From: Palauibacter sp965207805 | GTDB taxonomy: Bacteria > Gemmatimonadota > Gemmatimonadetes > Palauibacterales > Palauibacteraceae | NCBI GenBank assembly: GCA_965207805.1 | Contig: OZ242312.1 | Span: 1,178,001 to 1,242,000 of the forward strand | Length of the DNA stretch: 64,000 nucleotides | Reading direction: 5' to 3' | Shown here: positions 43,000 through 52,564 of the stretch, one piece after another | Numbering within the stretch: position 1 is the first letter of the stretch | Layout of the letters: each line of letters opens with the position of its first letter | The notes under the pieces: generated by a model | The model's database searches: none | What the model was told of the DNA's origin: nothing | Seen by the model: only the letters and a program-made list of their open reading frames with translations | Translations under genes and position numbers: made by a program

Positions 43000-43403
43000 T
43001 GCTGAACAGAGAGGACATAGAGAGCTTCCTCATCCGCGCGGAAGCGCACTATCAGGAACTCGACGAAGGGCTGTGGATCGTCCACCCCAACGGTGAGAGC
43101 GCGGAGCGGCAGCCGAGGATCCTGGTGAACTACCAGCCGCCCGTCCTCGTGTGCCGCGCGGACATCCGCGACCTCCCGATCGACGACGAAGACCAGCTTG
43201 CGCTCTACCGCAGGCTCCTGGAGTTGAACGCGGTGGACCTCATCCACGGGGCCTACGGCCTCGAGGACGGAGAGGTCATCCTGAGCGATACGCTGGAGCT
43301 TGAGAACCTCGACTTCTCCGAGTTCCGCGCCACGCTCGAGAGCCTCACGCTCGCGCTGACCTCCCATTGGGACAGCCTCACCGCCGACATGTCGACCGAC
43401 TGA
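42999..43403 (+). CDS. CesT/YbjN-like protein next to pspA
   Basis: 134 residues, acidic, alpha/beta. MLNREDIESFLIRAEAHYQE and the paired segments GLWIV..., PPVLVCRADIRDLP, LALYRRLLELN, HGAYGLEDGEVIL look like the YbjN / type III chaperone fold. Proteins of this kind are often encoded beside PspA in non-enteric bacteria. Overlaps the preceding stop and lies 29 bases before pspA. Likely a partner of PspA in membrane-stress control. Confidence 0.6.
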   Translation: MLNREDIESFLIRAEAHYQELDEGLWIVHPNGESAERQPRILVNYQPPVLVCRADIRDLPIDDEDQLALYRRLLELNAVDLIHGAYGLEDGEVILSDTLELENLDFSEFRATLESLTLALTSHWDSLTADMSTD

Positions 43404-43432
43404 AGAGCAAGCACAGGAAACGAGCATACACC

Positions 43433-44287
43433 ATGGGTGTCCTGGACCGTCTTTCCCGGCTGATTCGATCGAACCTCAACGACCTCATCGCTCGGGCCGA
43501 AAACCCCGAGAAGATGCTCACCACGATCATCGAGGACATGCGCCGCCAGCTCGCCCAGGCGAAGCAGGAGGTCGCGGTCGCGATCGCCGACGAGCGCAAG
43601 CTGCGGGCCCAGTTCGAGGAGTCGCGCTCCACGGCGCAGGAGTGGGAGCGGCGGGCGCGGCTCGCGATCCGCGAGGGCCGCGACGACCTGGCGCGCCAGG
43701 CGCTCGTGCGCGGGCAGGAGCACGCGGAGCACGCGCGTGAGCTGGAGGCGCAGTGGCAGAACCACCGCAACGAGACGGAGAAGCTCAAGGACTCGCTGCG
43801 CCAGCTGAACGCGAAGATCGAGGAGGCGAAGCGCAAGAAGAACCTCCTCATCGCGAAGCAAAAGCGCGCGGAGGCCCAGAAGCGCATCCACGACACGATG
43901 CAGGGGCTCCACGACAAGAGCGCCTTCCGCGCCTTCGACCAGATGACCGAGAAGATCGAGCAGGCGGAGCGCCAGGCGCTCGCGAGCGCGGAGGTCACGG
44001 AGGAACTCACCGGCGACACGCTCCTCAGCGAGTTCAAGGCGCTGGAGGCGGGCGGCGACGCCGCCGTGGAGGACAAGCTGCTGGAGATGAAGGCCTCCAT
44101 GGGTCTCCTCCCCTCCGCCGAGCCCGAGGAGGTGAAGGCGCTCGGCTCGGGCGAGGACGCCGAGGCGGATGCCGGGTCGGACGCCGATGACGCCGCCGGC
44201 GGGGATGACGTGGAAGAGATCCCCGAGGCGGAACTCCTCGAGCTGCTGGGCGAGTCCGGCGAGACGGAGCGGGCCGAGAGCGAATGA
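43433..44287 (+). CDS. pspA: PspA/IM30 family membrane-stress protein
   Basis: 284 residues. MGVLDRLSRLIRSNLNDLIA amphipathic N-terminal helix, then ENPEKMLTTIIEDM and a long coiled-coil region to about residue 215, as in PspA, which forms ESCRT-III-like assemblies on damaged inner membrane. A 60-residue acidic C-terminal tail (EDAEADAGSDADDAAGGDD) is additional. Overlaps the following gene by ATGA. Confidence 0.92.
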   Translation: MGVLDRLSRLIRSNLNDLIARAENPEKMLTTIIEDMRRQLAQAKQEVAVAIADERKLRAQFEESRSTAQEWERRARLAIREGRDDLARQALVRGQEHAEHARELEAQWQNHRNETEKLKDSLRQLNAKIEEAKRKKNLLIAKQKRAEAQKRIHDTMQGLHDKSAFRAFDQMTEKIEQAERQALASAEVTEELTGDTLLSEFKALEAGGDAAVEDKLLEMKASMGLLPSAEPEEVKALGSGEDAEADAGSDADDAAGGDDVEEIPEAELLELLGESGETERAESE

Positions 44288-45405
44288 GCCCGGGCCCGGG
44301 GCGGAAGCGGCTTTCCTCCTCTCGGCTCGCGATCCTCGCGGAGGGGGCCTTCGGGGTCGAGACGGCGAAGACCGCCTCGTCCGCCGTGCGCTACCAGCCG
44401 GAGCGGGTGAGTGCCGTCATCGACTCCCGCTTTGCCGGCGGCACCGTGGGGGAGACGCTGGGCTTCGGCGGCGACATCCCCATCGTCGCGACCTTCGCCG
44501 AAGCGCTCGCGACGGAACCCCGCCCTGAAGCCCTTCTCGTGGGGATCGCGCCCCAGGGAGGGCAGCTTCCCGAGGCGTGGCGGGCCGTGCTCGTGGCCGC
44601 GCTCGAGGAGGGACTCGACATCATCAGCGGCCTGCACTTCTTCCTCTGTAACGATCCCGAACTGGCGGCGCTGGCGGAGCGGCACGGCTGTACGCTGTTC
44701 GACCTCCGCAAACCGCCCGCGGACCTGCCGGTGGGGGCGGGCCGGGCCATGGGGACGGACGCGTTCCGGGTGCTCACGGTCGGCACGGACTGCAACACGG
44801 GGAAGATGACGGTCTCGCTCGAACTGCAGCGCGCCCTGCAGGCGCGGGGGGTGCGCGCCGGCTTCGCCGCCACGGGCCAGACGGGGATCCTCATCGCCGG
44901 CACGGGCATCGCCGTCGACGCGGTGGTGTCGGACTTCATCTCCGGCGCCGCCGAGCGCCTCACGCTCGAGGCGGCGCGGGGCGAGGACGGCGAGGGCGTC
45001 GACATCGTCCTCGTCGAAGGCCAGGGGTCGCTCATGCACCCCGGCTACTCCGGCGTCACGCACGGCCTCCTGCACGGCACGCTGCCGCACGCGATGATCC
45101 TCACCTGGATGCCGAGCCGCCCGTGCATCTACGGCGGCAACCATAGTTGGGTCGTGCTCCCGGAACTGGACGAGGTGATCCGCCGCTACGAGGACGCGCT
45201 CGCCTGGGCCTGCCCCGACGTCCCCGGCCGCGTGATCGGCGTCTCCCTCGCGACGTACGACATCTCCGAGGATGAAGCCCGCGCCGCCGTCCGCCACGCG
45301 CGCGACGTCACCGGCCTCCCCGCCACCGACCCCATCCGCTTCGGCCCCGATCCCCTGGTCGAAGCCATCCTCCAAGCCCACGACGCCCAGGCCGCCAACG
45401 GCTGA
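44284..45405 (+). CDS. DUF1611 (DgcN-type) protein
   Basis: 373 residues. Rossmann-like N-terminal domain (AVIDSRFAGGTVGETLGFGG), then a P-loop-type domain with VGTDCNTGKMTVSLEL and DIVLVEGQGSLMHP, the two hallmarks of DUF1611. Members include DgcN, reported to N-acetylate D-glutamate in a marine D-Glu catabolic route. The usual partner, an enolase-superfamily epimerase (DgcA), is not in this window. Coupled to pspA by ATGA, though a functional link is unclear. Confidence 0.85.
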   Translation: MSPGPGRKRLSSSRLAILAEGAFGVETAKTASSAVRYQPERVSAVIDSRFAGGTVGETLGFGGDIPIVATFAEALATEPRPEALLVGIAPQGGQLPEAWRAVLVAALEEGLDIISGLHFFLCNDPELAALAERHGCTLFDLRKPPADLPVGAGRAMGTDAFRVLTVGTDCNTGKMTVSLELQRALQARGVRAGFAATGQTGILIAGTGIAVDAVVSDFISGAAERLTLEAARGEDGEGVDIVLVEGQGSLMHPGYSGVTHGLLHGTLPHAMILTWMPSRPCIYGGNHSWVVLPELDEVIRRYEDALAWACPDVPGRVIGVSLATYDISEDEARAAVRHARDVTGLPATDPIRFGPDPLVEAILQAHDAQAANG

Positions 45406-45539
45406 CCTGTCGTTGATGCGCCGTTGATGGACGCCCTTATCTTCTGTGTGACTCGGTATCGCGAGATCGATGCCACCCGATGAGCTAGCTTGCTCCCCTT
45501 CGGAACGGAGGGGGCTTGCCACTGACAGGAGCAAAGCCG

Positions 45540-45887
45540 ATGCGACAGCGCGGCATCGCAGGTAGTGACGATCGGTCGCGGGTATCGCAAGTCAAGCCGG
45601 AAGGCGCTTCGCGAATCGCCGGAGCCGTCCATCAGGCCATAGCGGAGACGTTCAACCCAACGCCTAGAACGCCGCCGCCAGGCTTCCCCGTTCAGCAGTT
45701 CATGCAGACCGTACTCGCTGCAGCCGATGAACTCGACGTCGAACTTTCCCGAGCGGAGATTCTCGAGATCCTCGAGATGGCATTGCGACGGCACGCGAGC
45801 ATGGTCATCGGCGATCAGATCCGGGACGTCGTCGGTGAGCCATTCAAGCTGCACGGCTCCTTCTCCGCCCAACTCGCAACCCCGTGA
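45540..45887 (+). CDS. Hypothetical helical protein
   Basis: 115 residues, ATG placed 8 bases after AGGAG. Helical C-terminal two-thirds (FMQTVLAAADELDVELSRAE, ILEILEMALRRHASMVIGD). No family recognised. Its last four bases overlap the GTG of the membrane protein gene at 45884, so the two are co-translated. Confidence 0.6.
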   Translation: MRQRGIAGSDDRSRVSQVKPEGASRIAGAVHQAIAETFNPTPRTPPPGFPVQQFMQTVLAAADELDVELSRAEILEILEMALRRHASMVIGDQIRDVVGEPFKLHGSFSAQLATP

Positions 45888-46336
45888 GCGACGAGTCCGG
45901 AAGGAACGACGATGCCGTAAGCTCGTCCCCCGGCCATGAGATCGAAGCGACCGGCGCAAGGAGCATGTCCTCGAACGGCGACCGGCTCGACGAACTGTTC
46001 AAGTTCGTTCAGCGTACGCCACCGCCACACCACCCTCAGGTGCCCGACATCTCCGGCGTCCTGGAGCCCGAGCACATCGAGCAGTCGATCGAACTGACGG
46101 ACAGGACGAACGCGCGATTCTACGATGATCGTCGTGATCGACGCCGTGTCTGGGGGCGGTTCGGAGGCTTGACACTCGTCTCCGTCGTCGCCGTGATTCT
46201 CGTGCTGGTCTTCACGAACAATACGGACCTTATCCGGTACCTTTTCGAAGAGATCGTTCCCATCGCTACGGGTGTGATCGGTGGCGGAGGAGGGCTTGCC
46301 CTCATCATCAATTGGAACAAGCTGCGCGAAAGCTAG
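45884..46336 (+). CDS. Two-TM membrane protein, unknown function
   Basis: 150 residues, GTG start. A cytoplasmic N-terminal 90 residues (Pro-rich TPPPHHPQVPDISG) lead to two transmembrane segments (LTLVSVVAVILVLVF and IVPIATGVIGGGGGLALII) and a short tail. Pairs with the preceding helical protein. Confidence 0.6.
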   Translation: MSDESGRNDDAVSSSPGHEIEATGARSMSSNGDRLDELFKFVQRTPPPHHPQVPDISGVLEPEHIEQSIELTDRTNARFYDDRRDRRRVWGRFGGLTLVSVVAVILVLVFTNNTDLIRYLFEEIVPIATGVIGGGGGLALIINWNKLRES

Positions 46337-46390
46337 CAGGCGTCGCCGGCACGAGTTACGCGTGACACGTCGACGGGTTACGTTCACCGG

Positions 46391-46684
46391 ATGAACGGGA
46401 TCACGATAACACGCTGGAACCTGTGCTTTTCGCTCGCCCTCGCGCTCACGGTCGCGATGGGAGCCGTCTATCTCCTGTGGGACCGGGCGAACACCCTTCA
46501 CGCGACGCAGCTCGAACTCGTCGAGCGGGTGTCCCGCGTCGAAGCGCAGGTCACGGTCCTCCAGGAGGATGTCACAGCCCTTCGCGGGGAAGTGCGTGAC
46601 GGCGTGGCGGGGCTTCGTGAAGAGATTCGGGCTCTGGGCGACCTGACTCGCGCGCGAGAGACCTCGGGCGTCGGTACGCCATGA
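46391..46684 (+). CDS. Short membrane-anchored coiled-coil protein
   Basis: 97 residues. TM helix near 10-30 (LCFSLALALTVAMGAVYLLW), then a coiled coil (LVERVSRVEAQVTVLQEDVT). Stop overlaps the trpS ATG (ATGA), so it is expressed with trpS. Unknown role. Confidence 0.6.
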   Translation: MNGITITRWNLCFSLALALTVAMGAVYLLWDRANTLHATQLELVERVSRVEAQVTVLQEDVTALRGEVRDGVAGLREEIRALGDLTRARETSGVGTP

Positions 46685-47760
46685 CCGACCAGGCCCCTTC
46701 GGGGCCGCGCAAGCGCGTGTTCAGCGGGATTCAGCCTACGGGGCATGCGCATCTCGGGAACTATCTCGGGGTGTTCCAGCGCTGGGCGCGGATGGTGGAC
46801 CAGTACGAGTGCTACTACTGCATCGTCGATCTGCACGCGATCACCCGCGAGTACGAGCGCGAGGATCTGCTGCGGCGCGTGTTCGATCTCACGGTGTCGC
46901 TCGTGGCCTCGGGGATCGACCCGGAACGTTGCACGCTCTTCGCGCAGTCGCACGTGCCCTACCACAGCGAACTCCAGTGGCTGTTCAACACGGTCACGCC
47001 GGTGGGCGACCTGGGGCGGATGACGCAGTTCAAGGAAAAGTCGCAGGGCCGGGAGTCGGTGAACGCGGGCCTCCTCAACTATCCGGTGCTGCAGGCGGCC
47101 GACATCCTGCTGTACCGGGCGCACTTCGTGCCGGTGGGAGAGGACCAGCGCCAGCACCTGGAACTGTCGCGGGAGGTCGCGCGGCGCTGGAACGGGCGCT
47201 TCGGGGATTTCTTCCCGGAACCGGAGACGCTGGTGGGGGCGGGGGCGCGCGTCCGCGGCCTCGACGGCGTGGCGAAGATGTCGAAGTCGAAGGACAACAC
47301 GGTGCGGATGGTGGCCGAGCCGGACGAACTGTGGGAACGGCTGCGCACGGCGGTCACGGACCCGGCGCGGGTGCGGAAGGACGATCCCGGCAACCCGCAC
47401 GTGTGCAACGTCTTCGCCCTGCACGAGTTCTTCACGGATCCGGCGGACCGTGCCGAGATCGAGATCCTCTGCCAGACGGCGGGGATCGGCTGCGTCGCCT
47501 GCAAGCGGCAGCTCACGGACAACGTGGCCGAGGAGCTTGCGCCGGTGCGCGAGCGCGCGGCGGAACTGCGCGCGCACCCGGAGCGGGTGATCGAGATCCT
47601 GGCGGCGGGGGCAGAGCGGGCCCGAGCCGAGGCCGCCCGCACGATGGAAGTCGTGCGCGAGCGGATGGGCGTCGGCCCCCGCACGCTGGACGCCGACCTG
47701 CCCAGCCTCGCCGCGGGGGTCCGCAACGGCGCGCCGGCCACCCCGTCGGGCGGCGGCTAG
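46681..47760 (+). CDS. trpS: Tryptophan--tRNA ligase
   Basis: 359 residues, class I aminoacyl-tRNA synthetase charging tRNA-Trp. HIGH-equivalent in GIQPTGHAHLGNYLG near residue 16-30, KMSKS in VAKMSKSKDN near 200, and the TrpRS-typical NYPVLQAADILLYRA and VGEDQRQHLELSR. A CxxxxxCVAC segment (LCQTAGIGCVACK) recalls the Cys pairs of Fe-S or zinc-bearing TrpRS types. Core gene; length normal. Confidence 0.97.
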   Translation: MTDQAPSGPRKRVFSGIQPTGHAHLGNYLGVFQRWARMVDQYECYYCIVDLHAITREYEREDLLRRVFDLTVSLVASGIDPERCTLFAQSHVPYHSELQWLFNTVTPVGDLGRMTQFKEKSQGRESVNAGLLNYPVLQAADILLYRAHFVPVGEDQRQHLELSREVARRWNGRFGDFFPEPETLVGAGARVRGLDGVAKMSKSKDNTVRMVAEPDELWERLRTAVTDPARVRKDDPGNPHVCNVFALHEFFTDPADRAEIEILCQTAGIGCVACKRQLTDNVAEELAPVRERAAELRAHPERVIEILAAGAERARAEAARTMEVVRERMGVGPRTLDADLPSLAAGVRNGAPATPSGGG

Positions 47761-47774
47761 CCAACGGAGTCGCC

Positions 47775-48821
47775 TTGCGCCGCTTCGTGATCTGGATGTA
47801 CGCGCCGGAGACCCCCCACTGGTCGATGCCGGAGTGGTCGTTCGAACGCATCCGCGGGGCGCTGGACCCGGAGTGGGAGATCGAGTCAGTCCGCGTCGCG
47901 CTCGAGGCGACGGGCGACGGCGTGCGCGTGACGCCGCCAGAGTTGCTGGAAGCGGTGGCCGACGCGGAGGTCTACTGCGGATGGGGGATCCGGCGGGACG
48001 TCTTCCTCGCCGCCCGCAAGCTGCGCTGGTTCCACTCGGGCGCGGCCGGGGCGCGGAACTCGCTCTTCGAGGAAATGCGGGAGAGCGACGTCATCTTCAC
48101 GAACTCGGCGGGCATGTACGCGGACTCGCTGGCGGACCACGCCATGGCCGGCATCCTGTACTTCGTCCGCGGCCTGGACCTCGCGGTGCGGGCGCAGCGC
48201 GAGCGCGAGTGGGTCCAGTCCGCGCTGAACTCGCCCCGGAGTCCCCTGCACGCCGCGCCCGCGGCCGGCGAGGTGGCCGGGGCCTCGCTCGGCATCATCG
48301 GCTACGGCGGCATCGGATCGGCGCTCGGCCGCCGCGCGCACGCCCTCGGCATGCGAGTTCAGGCCATTCGCCGCACCGTGGGCGCCAAGCCCCCCGAGCT
48401 CCACCGCCTCAAGGGGCCGGACCATCTGCCCGAACTCCTGGCGTCCGCGGATTTCGTCGCCCTCACGGCCCCCGAGACGCCGGAGACCGAGGGCCTGCTG
48501 GGCGCCGCGGAGTTGGCGCGCATGAAGCCGGGCGCCGTCCTCATCAACCTCGCCCGCAGCACGCTCGTGGATGAGGCCGCCCTCGTCCGGGCCTTGAAGA
48601 TAGGGCACCTGCGCGGTGCCATGCTGGACGTGTTCGAGACCGAGCCCCTCCCGGCCGACCACCCGCTGTGGAGACTCGAGAACGTCCTCGTCACCCCGCA
48701 CGTGGGCGGCACCTCCGCCCGCTTCTGGGAGCGCGAAACGGACCTCATCGTCCACAACATCGCCCGCTACCAGCGCGGCGCCCCCCTCGAAAACCAGGTC
48801 GACAAGACGCACGGCTACTGA
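47775..48821 (+). CDS. D-isomer-specific 2-hydroxyacid dehydrogenase
   Basis: 348 residues. TTG start 5 bases after GGAG, 14 bases past trpS. NAD-binding GIIGYGGIGSALGRR, catalytic Arg in INLARSTLVDE, Glu in DVFETEPL and His in VTPHVGGTS. Oxidises or reduces 2-hydroxy/2-keto acids such as glyoxylate, hydroxypyruvate or phosphoglycerate. The substrate cannot be set from the sequence; the C-terminus lacks an ACT domain, so it is not a full-length SerA. Confidence 0.9.
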   Translation: MRRFVIWMYAPETPHWSMPEWSFERIRGALDPEWEIESVRVALEATGDGVRVTPPELLEAVADAEVYCGWGIRRDVFLAARKLRWFHSGAAGARNSLFEEMRESDVIFTNSAGMYADSLADHAMAGILYFVRGLDLAVRAQREREWVQSALNSPRSPLHAAPAAGEVAGASLGIIGYGGIGSALGRRAHALGMRVQAIRRTVGAKPPELHRLKGPDHLPELLASADFVALTAPETPETEGLLGAAELARMKPGAVLINLARSTLVDEAALVRALKIGHLRGAMLDVFETEPLPADHPLWRLENVLVTPHVGGTSARFWERETDLIVHNIARYQRGAPLENQVDKTHGY

Positions 48822-49082
48822 CCCCGACCCCGGCGGACGTCCCCGCAGGAGCGCTGGGTTTGGATGTCGCTAGCGTCACGGTCTGAGCGCCCCGCACCCC
48901 ACGGGCGAGCGGGGCATCGAGGCCGGTAGACGTTGCCCGGCCAGCGGATGAGCGGGACAGCCGGTGCGCATCGCCGAACGGCGAAAGCGCGCCCCGGCCT
49001 TCGTTGAGCGGCTTCGCCGCCCTGCGTAGAATCAGAACACAACCGCAAGGATTCTACGTAATACCCTTCGGAAGGACGGCGA

Positions 49083-50234
49083 ATGACCACGCAGGGTGTG
49101 TTCGAGCGCACGTTGCTGCTGTTATACGAAGCGGCGCTGACGGATGATAAGTGGGTCGCGGCGGCTGCTTCGATCAACGATGTGATCCGGACGAACGGCC
49201 ACAGCCTGTCCTACGCGAATCCGAGTCCGCCGGCCAATCCTAAGGTTCTCCTGAGCCGGTTCTTCGTAGGCGCGGAACGTCGCGACGATATGGAGGACCT
49301 TTATTTTTCCGACTACTACGGGCGCGATGAAGCGATTCCGCGACTCCACGGACTCCGCGACGGAGAGTTGGCCTACAGATCGGATCTCTATACGGACCAG
49401 GAAAAGAAGACTTCCGTCGTGTACAACGAATTCCGGTGTACCTACGGAACACAGCATGGCCTTTACGTGGGGTTGGATGGGCTGGATGGGGGCGCGGTCG
49501 TCCTTTCCCTGGGCAACTCCACCGAGGGTGGAAGCTGGGGGCACGGTCAGATCCGGACCATCAAGCGTCTCGCGCCTCACCTGCGCCAGTTCGCGCGCGT
49601 CCGGCACGCAATGGCACAAGCCAGGGCTCTGAGCGCGTCGCTCACCGAGCTGCTCGAGAACGGACGGTCGGGCTTCATTCAGCTGGACCATCGCGGACGG
49701 ATTCTCGAGGCGAACGACCGAGCGCGTGAGATCCTGCTGGAACGCGACGGGCTCCGGGACTCGGGAGGCGTGCTGGCCGCCGGCATTCCGGCGGAGAACG
49801 CGGAACTGCAGCGCCTGCTCACCACGGCCCTGCCCGCATACGGCGGTCAGGCCGCCGGCGGGTCGATGAAGATCACGCGCACGAAGACTCCTACACCGCT
49901 GGTCCTCGAGGTCTGCCCCGTACGGACGGGGAGTGCCGACCGTCGGATGGGCGATGTCGCCGCGCTCGTGCTGCTCGTCGATCCGGCGGCCCGACCTCGG
50001 ATCGATCCGGCGTTTGCGGCCAGGGTTCTGGGCCTGTCGCCGGCGGAGAGTCGGGTGGCAGTGGACCTGGCGGCCGGCCAGACGATCACCGGCATCGCGG
50101 CGGAGCTGGGCTGTGCGGAGAGCACCGTCCGCACGCACGTCCGGCGGGCCTACCGCAAGCTGTCGGTGCGTAAGCAGACCGAACTCGTACGGATGATCAT
50201 GTCGCTCGAAGCTCTGACGGGATCCCTGCGCTAA
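49083..50234 (+). CDS. PAS-LuxR transcription regulator
   Basis: 383 residues. N-terminal 180 residues are an unassigned sensory region, a PAS-like segment follows (GFIQLDHRGRILEANDRARE, about 198-218), and the C-terminal LuxR-type HTH is clear (LGLSPAESRVAVDLAAGQTI, GCAESTVRTHVRRAYRKL). GGAAGGACGGCG precedes the ATG. One-component regulator. Target unknown; a 20-bp palindrome just downstream, before the Ig-lipoprotein gene, is a candidate site. 48822-49082 shows nothing else. Confidence 0.88.
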   Translation: MTTQGVFERTLLLLYEAALTDDKWVAAAASINDVIRTNGHSLSYANPSPPANPKVLLSRFFVGAERRDDMEDLYFSDYYGRDEAIPRLHGLRDGELAYRSDLYTDQEKKTSVVYNEFRCTYGTQHGLYVGLDGLDGGAVVLSLGNSTEGGSWGHGQIRTIKRLAPHLRQFARVRHAMAQARALSASLTELLENGRSGFIQLDHRGRILEANDRAREILLERDGLRDSGGVLAAGIPAENAELQRLLTTALPAYGGQAAGGSMKITRTKTPTPLVLEVCPVRTGSADRRMGDVAALVLLVDPAARPRIDPAFAARVLGLSPAESRVAVDLAAGQTITGIAAELGCAESTVRTHVRRAYRKLSVRKQTELVRMIMSLEALTGSLR

Positions 50235-50302
50235 CGGGAACTCCGCGGCGCAGACCGACAGCACCCCGGCCCGGCGAATCTCGCGGTGTCCACAAAATTG
50301 GG

Positions 50303-50322
50303 GACACTGGTCCACCGGTGTC
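50303..50322 (+). promoter_or_regulatory. Candidate operator before the Ig lipoprotein gene
   Basis: GACACTGGTCCACCGGTGTC, a 20-bp palindrome with two mismatched pairs, between the luxR-type gene and the Ig lipoprotein start. Binding by the upstream regulator is a guess. Confidence 0.35.
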
Positions 50323-50408
50323 TCGCCTACCTTTACCACTGACTTTCTCCGGGCTTCGTGGAGACGAACCCGGCGGCACGCCCACGACCGGAAGGCAGCG
50401 GACCGAAC

Positions 50409-51341
50409 ATGATCGCCCAACGGACAGTCATCGCGGCCGTTCCTCTCCGGCCGGCCCTCACCCGATCGCTGCTGCTGGTGCTCGTTGCCGGGGTCGCGTC
50501 TTGTGGAGGAGACGGAACCACGCTTCCAGAAGTGCCTCCCCCGCCGCCTCCCCCACCACCGGTGGCCCCCGTGCAGGTCGGTACGATACCGAATCAGGCG
50601 GTCGCGACCGGACAATCCGCCACGCTGGAGGTGTCGACGTATTTCCGCGACCCCGATGGCGGTGCGCTGACGTATACCGCTGCATCGTCCGCCGCCGGGG
50701 TCGTCTCCGTGTCGCTGTCGGGCAGCACCCTAACGATGGTGGGTGTGGCGGATGGAACCGCGACGGTGACGGTGACGGCGCGAGATCCTGACGGACTCAC
50801 CGCCGCTCAAAGTTTCCAGGTGACGGTGGAAACGCCGAACCGGGCACCGGAGGCGGTGGGGACGATTCCGAACGCGACGGTAGCGACGGGATCCGCGGAG
50901 ACACTGAACGTGTCGTCGTACTTCCGGGATCCGGATGGGGACGCCCTGACCTATGCGGCCGCATCGTCCGCCGCCGCAGTCATCTCGGTGTCTCTGTCAG
51001 GGAGTACCTTGACGATGGTGGGCGTGGCGGACGGGACCGGGACGGTCACGGTGACCGCCAGGGACCCGGACGGCCTGGCGGCTGCGCAGAATTTCCAGGT
51101 GACGGTGGAGACGCCGAACCGGGCACCTGAGGCGGTCGGGACGATCCCCAACCAGACGGTGGCTACTGGAGGGCGGGCGACGGTGGACGTGTCGTCGAAC
51201 TTCAGGGACCCGGACGGGGACCGTTTGACCTACACGGCGGCTTCGAGCAACGCGGCCGTGGCGACCGCGGCAGTGTCCGGCAGCAGTGTGACGATCTCGG
51301 CGGTGGCGGCGGGTACGGCGACGGTGACGGTGAAGGTGTGA
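50409..51341 (+). pseudogene. Ig-repeat lipoprotein, 5' part split by an island
   Basis: ATG chosen for the signal peptide (LLLVLVAGVASC lipobox). A proline run, then three Ig/cadherin-like repeats of 86-87 residues (FRDPDGDALTY motif). The frame breaks in the middle of the third repeat's last strand (GTATVTV then KV-stop). The continuation, starting again with TVTARDPDGLTAAQ, resumes at 56226. A truncated secreted lipoprotein with three domains can still be made. Confidence 0.9.
51324..51333 (+). repeat. Left junction repeat of the 4.9-kb island
   Basis: GTGACGGTGA, repeated at 56226-56235. Joining the host sequence at this repeat restores the frame of the Ig gene. Confidence 0.7.
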
Positions 51342-51619
51342 TGTAATGGTATAAACCGCTGTGATAAAACAGCTTACACAATCGGTGGCTGTACGGTTAC
51401 CTCATTGCATCCCTCTTCCCGAACGGGAATCCAATCGACCGTACCGGATGCCTTCGGCGTTCGCCGATCTCTTTCCTTAGGTAGCCACAGCAAGCGTTCC
51501 ACCCCCCCTCCTTGAGGCGAGAGTTCAGGTCATCGCCGCCGAGAATCATCGCTTCCAGTCGCCAAGGCTCGCGAACACGCGCGCTTCCCGAGTCGGTCCC
51601 AACGTACCGTCACTCCTTC

Positions 51620-52393
51620 TCACGGCGACACCTCGATCAGCAGACGGCAATGGTCGCTGGCACCCCACTCGGCAGGCTCGTTCAATGCTCGGACAGCGAT
51701 GGCATCGGAGAAGCCGCGAGACGCGAAGGCATGGTCCAGCTGGCCGGATGGGCGCTCGGGCGATCCGCGGCTCGAATGGTACGTCGGACCGTCGTGCGGC
51801 CCTAGGTATTCGAAGCCGAGTGCCTCCATGCGCGTCCACACCGTCCGTTCGCGCTGGCTCCAGTATTCCTCGCCTTCCGGCCATGCGTAGGGATTCATGT
51901 TGAGGTCTCCGGCCACGAGGATGCGGTGCGATCCGGGGTTCTCGTGGCCGATGAAGGCCGACAGGTCCGAGATGGCGCGGTGCGCCGACCCATCGGGGAA
52001 GCCGACACTCCACTTGCTCCGAGTCGTGGGATGGGGCCGCATCCACCGGGCGTACAGCGAAACTGCGATGAACGGCTCCCCGGCTTCGGGAAAGATGCGC
52101 GCGGCCGCGTTGATACCTATGCCGCTCACCGGCATCTGATCGGACTCCGCCACGCTGATGGGGTCGATCTGCGTAAACTGCTCGACCCGCACGCGGTCAG
52201 AGAGGCGAACTACGCGACACCAGCGGTCAAACTGGTGCTTGAGCCACGGCTCTCCCTCGACCTCCACATCCGGGGCGACATCCGGAGGTGGGTTCCTTGC
52301 CTCTTGGAGGAGCGCTACGTCGGCACCCATCTTGAGCAGTTGCCGCCAAGGCTCCCGCCGACCCGCGACATTCCAACCCACGACCCGTATCAT
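51620..52393 (-). CDS. Endonuclease/exonuclease/phosphatase family protein
   Basis: 257 residues from the ATG that begins MIRVVGWNVAG, the usual EEP start. Conserved residues: Asn in GWNVAG, Glu in ALLQEARN, DLN in LVAGDLNMNP, and the terminal SDHC in WGASDHCRLLIEV. These give the metal-dependent DNase-I/phosphoesterase fold; the target (DNA, phospholipid or other phosphoester) is open. No signal peptide. Cargo of the island; a role in element defence is possible but unproven. 51342-51619 has no gene. Confidence 0.85.
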   Translation of the reverse strand: MIRVVGWNVAGRREPWRQLLKMGADVALLQEARNPPPDVAPDVEVEGEPWLKHQFDRWCRVVRLSDRVRVEQFTQIDPISVAESDQMPVSGIGINAAARIFPEAGEPFIAVSLYARWMRPHPTTRSKWSVGFPDGSAHRAISDLSAFIGHENPGSHRILVAGDLNMNPYAWPEGEEYWSQRERTVWTRMEALGFEYLGPHDGPTYHSSRGSPERPSGQLDHAFASRGFSDAIAVRALNEPAEWGASDHCRLLIEVSP

Positions 52394-52490
52394 CTTCCAG
52401 CTGCCCCTTCCGTGTCGCGGTATGCGGGGAGACACCGGTACCCAACCCCGAAGCAGGCAAGCAGTCGAAGGAGCCTCAACCAAACCCGGC

Positions 52491-52542
52491 CGCGGCGGAG
52501 AGACGCAAACCGGGCGGACCCGGGGGCCGTCGGCGTCACCGT
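52491..52542 (+). repeat. 51-bp direct repeat, left copy
   Basis: CGCGGCGGAGAGA, GCAAACCGG and GGCGTCACCGT blocks in the same order as at 53907-53957. The two copies flank the LRR lipoprotein remnant. Confidence 0.6.
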
Positions 52543-52564
52543 CGTTCCCCCTCCAGCGGTACCG